A DNA stretch of 10,642 nucleotides from contig CAIPMZ010000107.1 of the NCBI GenBank assembly GCA_903866285.1, positions 1-10,642 of the forward strand, in the 5' to 3' direction. This document shows positions 6,901 through 10,642 of this stretch, piece after piece (the stretch's first letter is position 1; each line of letters opens with the position of its first letter). The DNA is from an uncultured bacterium. Its GTDB lineage: Bacteria > Patescibacteriota > Minisyncoccia > Moranbacterales > GWC2-37-73. The translations under genes were made by a program, and so were the position numbers. Below the pieces are notes generated by a model. The model saw nothing but the letters and a program-made list of their open reading frames with translations. It made no database searches and had not been told where the DNA came from.

Positions 6901-7587
6901 ATGAAAAAATTTTTAAAAAAACAAAGAGAATTTATAGCCGTCACCCTTTTTTTCTTAGTGCTTGGGGTAGTTGGCTATTTTGCGGTGGTTCCTTTGCTGA
7001 AAAAAATTACAGCAACAAAGGATGCGATTGAGGAAAATAAAATTAAGCAAGAAATGAAAAAACAACGCTTGCAGGAATTGCCAAAAATAGCTCAGCAATA
7101 TGATGAAGTTAATCGTCAACAAAAAAAGATTGATATCTTGCTAGATAAACAACAAGCCGTGGTTTTAATCGAGCGATTAGAAGGGCTTGCGCAGGAAACC
7201 AATAATAAGATTCAGATTGTGGCGCAGGAGGATCCTCAATCTAAAAAAACAGCAGAGTCAAAAAGCAAAACTGCGCCTAAGGTGATAGCGCTAATCGATA
7301 CGTTACCCAGGAAAGATTATTTAAAATTAAAAGTTACGCTAACCGGAGACTATAACGGGGTTTTAAAGTTTATACATAGCTTGGAGTCTCTAGAACATTA
7401 CGCTGATATTATTGAGCTTAATATTGGTCAGGTAGTCAGTGATAAGCAAACTGCTTCAATTTCCAAACTGGGCACGGATTCAGTTAATCCTTTCGATAGC
7501 CAAGCAGGTGGGCAGTCCGATCCAGCGGTGGTAGGTAGTGGTCAGCTAGAAGCAGTTTTGACGGTAGTTTTTTATAGTAAAAATTAG
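6901..7587 (+). CDS. pilO: Type IV pilus assembly protein PilO
   Basis: PilO is the bitopic partner of PilN in the inner-membrane alignment complex. From the ATG at 6901 the protein has 228 residues: a short basic N-terminus (K2, K3, K6, K7), one transmembrane helix (about 9-31), a long Lys/Glu/Gln-rich coiled coil (about 32-80), and a C-terminal ferredoxin-like domain. The strands IQIVAQE (104-110) and LKLKVTLTGDYNGVLKFI (141-158) give the usual PilO core pattern. A low-complexity Lys/Ser linker (113-127) and a Ser/Gly-rich segment before the last strand look like flexible insertions. An in-frame TTG at 6889 would add four residues (reported as M-H-Y-W); I prefer the ATG because MKKFLKK is the typical membrane-protein beginning. 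Neither start has a Shine-Dalgarno sequence. Confidence 0.85.
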   Translation: MKKFLKKQREFIAVTLFFLVLGVVGYFAVVPLLKKITATKDAIEENKIKQEMKKQRLQELPKIAQQYDEVNRQQKKIDILLDKQQAVVLIERLEGLAQETNNKIQIVAQEDPQSKKTAESKSKTAPKVIALIDTLPRKDYLKLKVTLTGDYNGVLKFIHSLESLEHYADIIELNIGQVVSDKQTASISKLGTDSVNPFDSQAGGQSDPAVVGSGQLEAVLTVVFYSKN

Positions 7588-7591
7588 TTAT

Positions 7592-7909
7592 ATGCAATTA
7601 AAAATAAATGGTAAATTTAATAAGGAGCGGCTGCTTTTAGCGCTGGGAATTTTTTGGAAAAAAACTCATGTTATGCTATTTTTCTTTTTGTTAGTTGGGG
7701 TGATTGGTTTTGGTTGCTATATCTGGAATCGGAATCTAATTACTACTACTTGGAGCGCAGAGCGAAAACAACAATTTATCAAAACTCAAGAACGGGGAGT
7801 TGCGCTTGATGAAGATAAATACAAAAAGGCTCTTGAAGTCGTTGAAAAAAGAAAACAAGACTTTTCCAATTCGCCTGAAGCGGGCAAAGATTTTTTTAAG
7901 GCGGATTAA
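7592..7909 (+). CDS. Small single-pass membrane protein at the end of the pilMNO operon
   Basis: I do not recognise a family for this 105-residue protein. A basic N-terminal region (1-24) is followed by one hydrophobic segment (about 27-46) and a hydrophilic, helical, charged tail (about 55-105) rich in Lys/Glu that could form a short coiled coil. It starts 4 bp after pilO and is the last gene before the terminator, so it is almost certainly cotranscribed with pilMNO. It occupies the slot PilP takes in diderm bacteria, but it has no lipobox and no signal-peptidase II cysteine; the only Cys (C42) lies inside the membrane segment. A role as an extra subunit of the PilN/PilO complex is inference from position only. 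Confidence 0.7.
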   Translation: MQLKINGKFNKERLLLALGIFWKKTHVMLFFFLLVGVIGFGCYIWNRNLITTTWSAERKQQFIKTQERGVALDEDKYKKALEVVEKRKQDFSNSPEAGKDFFKAD

Positions 7910-7935
7910 ATAAACTTGATTATTTTAGGCAATAA

Positions 7936-7963
7936 AAAAACTTCAACCAGGGTTGAAGTTTTT
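7936..7963. terminator. Bidirectional intrinsic terminator between pilus operon and tRNA cluster
   Basis: The stem is CTTCAAC (7941-7947) against GTTGAAG (7952-7958) with loop CAGG. It is extended by an A-run on the left and a T-run on the right, so each strand has a U-tract after the hairpin. It lies about 30 bp after the last pilus gene and 6 bp after the last tRNA on the opposite strand, and can serve both convergent transcripts. Confidence 0.88.
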
Positions 7964-7968
7964 CTTTG

Positions 7969-8042
7969 TGCGCTCTGAGGGATTCGAACCCCCGACCTTC
8001 TGGTTCGAAGCCAGACACTCTATCCAGCTGAGCTAAGAGCGC
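7969..8042 (-). tRNA. tRNA-Arg (anticodon UCG)
   Basis: A full 74-nt cloverleaf is readable on the minus strand. The acceptor GCGCTCT pairs with AGAGCGC, the D stem is GCTC/GAGT, and the anticodon stem is TCTGG/CCAGA with loop CTTCGAA, giving anticodon UCG. The T arm is GGGGG-TTCGAAT-CCCTC with one G-U pair. The discriminator is A, and CCA is not encoded (CAA follows). It is the last gene of the four-tRNA transcript. UCG reads CGA (and by wobble CGG); many bacteria instead cover CGN with an A34/inosine tRNA plus CCG. Confidence 0.95.
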
Positions 8043-8058
8043 ATTGTTCGAATTTTTT

Positions 8059-8161
8059 GAAAATCTGCACAGGGGCGGGCACAGAGAATTGAACTCTGAT
8101 TCTCGGTACCACAAACCGATGTCTTAACCGTTAGACGATGCTCGCCCCTCTGCAGACTTTC
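8059..8161 (-). repeat. Long inverted repeat enclosing tRNA-His (leader-trailer helix)
   Basis: Arms 8059-8081 and 8139-8161 are complementary over 23 positions: 20 Watson-Crick pairs, one G-U wobble, one G-G mismatch and one A-C mismatch. The inner seven pairs are the acceptor stem and the rest lie in the precursor leader and trailer. In the transcript this forms a helix roughly three times the normal acceptor length. Confidence 0.8.
8074..8146 (-). tRNA. tRNA-His (anticodon GUG)
   Basis: The anticodon stem is TCGGT/ACCGA with loop TTGTGGT, giving anticodon GUG. The D stem GTCT/AGAC and T arm CAGAG-TTCAATT-CTCTG are perfect. The acceptor GCGAGCA pairs with TGCCCGC except for an A4-C69 mismatch. 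A G at -1 pairs with C73, the hallmark of histidine tRNA. CCA is not encoded (CCT overlaps the end). The flanking leader and trailer continue the acceptor helix outward for many more pairs (see findings). Confidence 0.92.
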
Positions 8162-8177
8162 TTTTAAATAATACATG

Positions 8178-8250
8178 TGCGCCGGGCAGGAATCGAACCT
8201 GCGACCAATAGCTTAGAAGGCTACTGCTCTATCCACTGAGCTACCGGCGC
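8178..8250 (-). tRNA. tRNA-Arg (anticodon UCU)
   Basis: A 73-nt cloverleaf on the minus strand: acceptor GCGCCGG/CCGGCGC, D stem GCTC/GAGC, anticodon stem GTAGC/GCTAT (one G-U) with loop CTTCTAA giving anticodon UCU, and T arm GCAGG-TTCGATT-CCTGC. The discriminator is A, and CCA is not encoded. It reads AGA (and AGG). Confidence 0.95.
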
Positions 8251-8287
8251 AGTTTTAATTCCAAATGGCGTATTTTTTTCAAAAATG

Positions 8288-8360
8288 TGGGTTATGCAGG
8301 ATTCGAACCTGCGACCATTGGCTTAAGAGGCCACTGCTCTACCAACTGAGCTAATAACCC
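8288..8360 (-). tRNA. tRNA-Lys (anticodon CUU)
   Basis: A 73-nt cloverleaf on the minus strand: acceptor GGGTTAT/ATAACCC, D stem GCTC/GAGC, anticodon stem GTGGC/GCCAA (outermost pair G-A mismatched) with loop CTCTTAA giving anticodon CUU, and T arm GCAGG-TTCGAAT-CCTGC. The discriminator is A, and CCA is not encoded. It is the promoter-proximal gene of the cluster. A separate UUU-anticodon lysine tRNA must exist elsewhere to read AAA. Confidence 0.95.
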
Positions 8361-8380
8361 ATTTTTTTAATAACTAGTCA

Positions 8381-8409
8381 AGCGTAACACTTTATTTTGC
8401 GCTCGTCAA
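8381..8409 (-). promoter_or_regulatory. Candidate promoter of the tRNA cluster
   Basis: On the minus strand, TTGACG (8404-8409) is followed after 17 bp by TACGCT (8381-8386), preceded by TGT in extended -10 fashion. The predicted start is about 14 nt before tRNA-Lys. The -35 is strong and the -10 hexamer is a poor consensus match, but the position is right. Confidence 0.5.
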
Positions 8410-8430
8410 TGTGGGGGCCCACTACAAATT

Positions 8431-9750
8431 TTAGGGCTTTGCCTTGGCGGTTGCTTTAGCCATGTCACTTAAGGTTTTTTTATAGTTTTTCCATTCCTCT
8501 TCTGACCAATTGGACGGCCTGACGCTTAAAGTTGGCCCGCCTGGATGCGGATATTTATAAGGAGAGGCATAAGAACTATTAAAAACATCTTTAATAATTT
8601 CTTTCCCATCTTTATCTACAACAAGTTGGGTAAAGGAGGCCTTTAAAGCTCCATCCGGTTGTCTTTCGGTAATAGTGGGGCCATCAACATTAGTTTTTCT
8701 ACCATCATCGGTGCCGTAAAAACTAAAGGTAAGTACTGTTCCAACAATCTTGGCTTGGATAAGAATGTAGCTAGGGGTATTGTTAATGAAACGTAAGTCT
8801 GGGCGCGGGATATAAACGGTCGAATCCATGCCTTGGGGGCTATAATAAGAAACAGGGTAGGCGTGATTTTTACGGGCTGTAATTTTAAGTCCGGAAAAAA
8901 TAGCGGCGCGGAAAGCAGTGGTTGAGACTTGGCAAATTCCGCCTCCGAATTCTGGCTCAGTGACTCCTTGCTTAATGACTAATTCGGGGAGGTAACCATG
9001 CTCCGCGTCAACTTCGCCTAAATAAGAAACGAAAGAAAATTCTTCGCCTGGCTTAATTAAAACTCCATTGTAGCGAGCAGTTGCGACTTTGATGTTGTGA
9101 ATTCGATTAGCCGGAGAACCTTTGAAATTAGAAGTTCCTTCGCCGATAACCGAAGATATCCCAAGGTTATTAACTTCGCTGTAATTTATTGCTGGTTTTT
9201 TTAAATCGTAACGAAGAGCTATTTTTTCGGAGGTTGGCGGGGTTGTTACGGCAGTAAGCAACGTTTCAAGATTATTAGGAAGATCCAAGGTTAGGCCATC
9301 TTGAGCTTCGGCAAAGGTGGTTACTTTACCGTCGGTTACGGTGAACTTAGCATCCACTGGATCGCGGTTAACTTTTCTAGCTAAATCTTCCAGGTAAGCT
9401 TTAACAGCTTCTTGGTTAGCTAAGGTTTGGGAGACTAATTTAAGATGCCCGCTGGTGCTTAGGGGCAAGCTGAAATCGCAGAAGTTTTTACTGACGGGAC
9501 AATAAGTGATATTTTCAAATTCGGTTTGATAGGTTGGTGAAACTTCTAAGTTTGATTTTTGCACAAGCCATTTATTGAGGGTTTCACTGGAAATTTCTTC
9601 CGTGTATTGATCAACGGAAATAGTTAAGGTTGTTACTGGATCGCCATTATTAACAGCCACCGGCGTTTTGTTTTCCGCGGCTAAGGTCAGGGTGGCTGTG
9701 GTGGTTAAAAAAAATACCACAAAAAAACAAAAAGATTGTTTGGTATTCAT
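8431..9750 (-). CDS. Exported VanW-family protein
   Basis: The 439-residue protein begins with an N-terminal signal peptide: K4, then a hydrophobic core at 7-22 and a likely signal peptidase I site near A24/A25. Residues about 45-185 resemble the peptidoglycan-binding-like region (PG_binding_4 type) often placed before VanW. The VanW domain covers about 207-345 and shows its core pattern: N-R-x-H-N-I (215-220), G-E-x-F-S-F (235-240) and GGGICQVSTTAF (269-280), then H-A-Y-P-V and P-x-x-D-L-R-F. C84 and C91 could form a disulphide. The charged C-terminal tail (about 400-439) is probably flexible. VanW is found next to vancomycin-resistance genes in some bacteria, but its biochemical role is not established; nothing here suggests resistance. 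It likely acts at the cell wall (inference). Confidence 0.88.
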   Translation of the reverse strand: MNTKQSFCFFVVFFLTTTATLTLAAENKTPVAVNNGDPVTTLTISVDQYTEEISSETLNKWLVQKSNLEVSPTYQTEFENITYCPVSKNFCDFSLPLSTSGHLKLVSQTLANQEAVKAYLEDLARKVNRDPVDAKFTVTDGKVTTFAEAQDGLTLDLPNNLETLLTAVTTPPTSEKIALRYDLKKPAINYSEVNNLGISSVIGEGTSNFKGSPANRIHNIKVATARYNGVLIKPGEEFSFVSYLGEVDAEHGYLPELVIKQGVTEPEFGGGICQVSTTAFRAAIFSGLKITARKNHAYPVSYYSPQGMDSTVYIPRPDLRFINNTPSYILIQAKIVGTVLTFSFYGTDDGRKTNVDGPTITERQPDGALKASFTQLVVDKDGKEIIKDVFNSSYASPYKYPHPGGPTLSVRPSNWSEEEWKNYKKTLSDMAKATAKAKP

Positions 9751-9757
9751 AAGCTTA

Positions 9758-9786
9758 AGTATACGTTAGTTCTCGCTGCGTCACAA
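9758..9786 (-). promoter_or_regulatory. Promoter of the VanW-family gene (predicted leaderless)
   Basis: On the minus strand, TTGTGA (9781-9786) and TATACT (9758-9763) are separated by 17 bp. The -10 box ends 7 bp before the ATG at 9750, so transcription should start at or within a base or two of the start codon. No Shine-Dalgarno sequence exists between them. Confidence 0.65.
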
Positions 9787-9795
9787 GAGAAGACC

Positions 9796-9827
9796 TTAAA
9801 AAAGAAAGCCGCTGCTTTCTTTTTTAA
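9796..9827. terminator. Intrinsic terminator downstream of hsp20
   Basis: A perfect 14-bp stem, TTAAAAAAGAAAGC (9796-9809) against GCTTTCTTTTTTAA (9814-9827), with a 4-nt loop. Its A/T runs make it function-capable on both strands. It lies about 25 bp past the hsp20 stop on the minus strand, and so separates hsp20 from the independently promoted vanW-family gene. Confidence 0.88.
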
Positions 9828-9850
9828 AAATCAATAAAAAGGGTCAAAGT

Positions 9851-10387
9851 TTAGAACCCGCGCACTTGAATTTTTTTAACTTTAGTGGTGTCAGCTTTTG
9901 GTAGGCGAATGGTTAAAATTCCATTTTTCAGGGAAGCCTCAGCTTTATCGGCAATAATATCAATTGGCAGGACAACGCTACGAGAAAAACCACCCCAATA
10001 GCATTCCTGATAATAGTAGTTTTCTCCGTTGACTTCTTCTTCGTTTCTCCTTTCACCTTTGATGGTTACCATGTCGTTATTAATAGAAACGTCCAAATCT
10101 TCTGGTTTAACTCCAGCGATAGTTGATTTGATCACGATTTCGTTTTCGGTTTGATAAACGTCAATAGTGAGTTGGCCTTCAGCATCTCCAGAGAAGCTAG
10201 TTTCTTCTTCAAAGACGTTTAAGCTTCGGTGGCCACCACCAGAATTCATTGAACCTCCATCGTTCATAAGCATTTCGGTCTCCTCTTCCTGGGCATAAAT
10301 TGGCATGGAAGATTCGCCCATATTATTTGAATCAATTGGCGATGAGCCAGTTACTCTTTCGAAAAATGATTTTTTTGTTTTTAGCAT
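9851..10387 (-). CDS. Hsp20 / alpha-crystallin family small heat shock protein
   Basis: This is an ATP-independent holdase that keeps unfolding proteins soluble and assembles into oligomers. Of 178 residues, about 1-70 are an acidic, Gly/Ser/Met-rich, probably disordered N-terminal arm. The alpha-crystallin domain is about 72-166, with G-x-L-x-I-D-V-Y (71-78), A-G-V-K-P-E-D-L-D-V (91-100), the G-x-F-S-R-S-V-V-L-P strand (132-141) and the signature A-S-L-K-N-G-I-L (151-158). The C-terminal IQV (173-175) is the I-x-I/V motif that docks on neighbouring subunits. The N-terminal arm is longer than in compact bacterial Hsp20s; Met23 and Met28 are alternative starts, but 10387 gives the full frame. 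No Shine-Dalgarno sequence is visible. Confidence 0.93.
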   Translation of the reverse strand: MLKTKKSFFERVTGSSPIDSNNMGESSMPIYAQEEETEMLMNDGGSMNSGGGHRSLNVFEEETSFSGDAEGQLTIDVYQTENEIVIKSTIAGVKPEDLDVSINNDMVTIKGERRNEEEVNGENYYYQECYWGGFSRSVVLPIDIIADKAEASLKNGILTIRLPKADTTKVKKIQVRGF

Positions 10388-10405
10388 ATAGTTAAATGTT
10401 AATAA

Positions 10406-10420
10406 CTGATTCGTAATCAG
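10406..10420 (-). promoter_or_regulatory. Small hairpin in the hsp20 5' UTR
   Basis: The perfect inverted repeat CTGATT-ACG-AATCAG (minus strand) lies 19 nt upstream of the hsp20 ATG, inside the predicted untranslated leader, just after a GGGGG run (10425-10429). The leader could contain a heat-responsive structure, as many hsp20 leaders do, but no recognised ROSE or fourU pattern is visible. Confidence 0.35.
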
Positions 10421-10468
10421 AAATCCCCCTTTTAAAATTTAGAGTCTTTATTTTTTTATTGTACTTTT

Positions 10469-10497
10469 ATTATAGAATTATTTTTAGTCTTGCGCAA
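10469..10497 (-). promoter_or_regulatory. Promoter of hsp20 with overlapping palindrome
   Basis: A perfect TATAAT (10469-10474, minus strand) lies 17 bp after TTGCGC (10492-10497), a weak -35. The -35 is embedded in the perfect 10-bp palindrome CTTGCGCAAG (10489-10498), a possible operator. The predicted 5' UTR is about 75 nt. Neither a CIRCE nor a HAIR element is present. Confidence 0.55.
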
Positions 10498-10510
10498 GTA
10501 GTAGTCTAGT

Positions 10511-10565
10511 CCAATGCAACATGAGCTTGAAATAGGTACCCATTCCAACGCAAGATGAGCTTGAA
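10511..10565. repeat. Pair of 21-nt imperfect direct repeats, possible IS end
   Basis: Copies at 10511-10531 and 10545-10565 differ at only two positions and share ATGAGCTTGAA at their right ends; their starts are 34 bp apart. They lie between the hsp20 promoter and the start of a rightward gene, an arrangement like transposase-binding repeats at the end of an insertion sequence. Confidence 0.55.
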
Positions 10566-10576
10566 GGAGCAAAATC

Positions 10577-10585
10577 TGCTAGAAT
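10577..10585 (+). promoter_or_regulatory. Candidate extended -10 promoter for the right-edge gene
   Basis: TG-C-TAGAAT is an extended -10 pattern about 27 bp before the ATG at 10613. No good -35 is seen at 17 bp; the second direct repeat occupies that place. Confidence 0.3.
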
Positions 10586-10612
10586 ATTGGGTAATTTCAT
10601 AAGTTAGACCCT

Positions 10613-10642
10613 ATGACAATTGATATGGATGATTCAAGTGTG
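10613..10642 (+). CDS. Partial gene at right edge, possibly a transposase
   Basis: Ten open codons (M-T-I-D-M-D-D-S-S-V) run off the window. The short acidic start after paired direct repeats resembles the beginning of integrase-type transposases, but ten residues cannot establish this. The gene could equally be an unrelated ORF, or these codons might not be a true start. Confidence 0.3.
   Translation, partial: MTIDMDDSSV

Noticed and set aside
7920..8114. 64-codon minus-strand frame over the terminator and two tRNAs
   Set aside because: It covers tRNA-Arg(UCG) and part of tRNA-His. The cloverleaf structures explain the sequence.
8411..8425. GTGGGGGCCCAC inverted repeat after the VanW-family gene as a terminator
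   Set aside because: The stem is 4-5 bp with almost no loop and no T-run follows, so read-through into the tRNA cluster cannot be excluded.
8431..9750. Vancomycin-resistance function for the VanW-family protein
   Set aside because: There are no vanA/H/X-type ligase, dehydrogenase or dipeptidase genes nearby, and VanW domains are widespread without resistance.
1..10642. CRISPR array, defence system or alternative genetic code
   Set aside because: No regularly spaced repeats of array type, no nuclease or toxin-like genes, and all genes end at normal TAA, TAG or TGA stops without in-frame TGA.

Overview
The window looks like a chromosomal segment from a Candidate Phyla Radiation (Patescibacteria, Parcubacteria-like) bacterium or a close relative. 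This is inferred from several things together: moderately AT-rich DNA, a compact type IV pilus gene set with no outer-membrane secretin or PilP lipoprotein, mostly poor Shine-Dalgarno sequences, tRNA genes without encoded CCA, a VanW-domain exported protein and a divergent Hsp20. All reading frames work with the standard bacterial code (TAA, TAG and TGA all act as stops). No database search was possible.

Positions 1-7909, + strand: a type IV pilus locus. In order it holds pilC (inner-membrane platform), three prepilin-like minor pilins (a PilV-like protein with a long beta-rich tail, a PulG/PilW-like protein, and a PilX/GspK-like protein of 515 residues), then pilM, pilN, pilO and a small single-pass membrane protein. 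PilM, PilN and PilO would form the cytoplasmic and inner-membrane alignment complex around PilC. The three minor pilins would prime assembly and probably form the pilus tip. The major pilin, the PilB/PilT ATPases and the prepilin peptidase are not in the window. Intergenic gaps carry AT-rich repeats, a pentanucleotide repeat and a GC-rich palindromic element. A strong bidirectional terminator at about 7936-7963 closes the operon.

Positions 7969-8360, - strand: four tRNA genes, transcribed in the order Lys(CUU), Arg(UCU), His(GUG), Arg(UCG), probably from one promoter at 8381-8409. The tRNA-His gene sits inside an unusually long leader-trailer helix.

Positions 8431-9750, - strand: an exported VanW-domain protein whose promoter lies so close to the ATG that its mRNA is predicted to be leaderless. 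Positions 9851-10387, - strand: an Hsp20 small heat shock protein with its own terminator, a promoter with a perfect -10 box, and a 5' UTR of about 75 nt containing a small hairpin.

Positions 10500-10642: a pair of 21-nt imperfect direct repeats followed by the first ten codons of a gene running off the right edge. This resembles the left end of an insertion sequence, but the identification is tentative. No gene-free stretch exceeds 300 bases. I see no clearly new multi-gene system. The most interesting items are the elaborate minor-pilin tip set, the tRNA-His helix and the leaderless vanW promoter.
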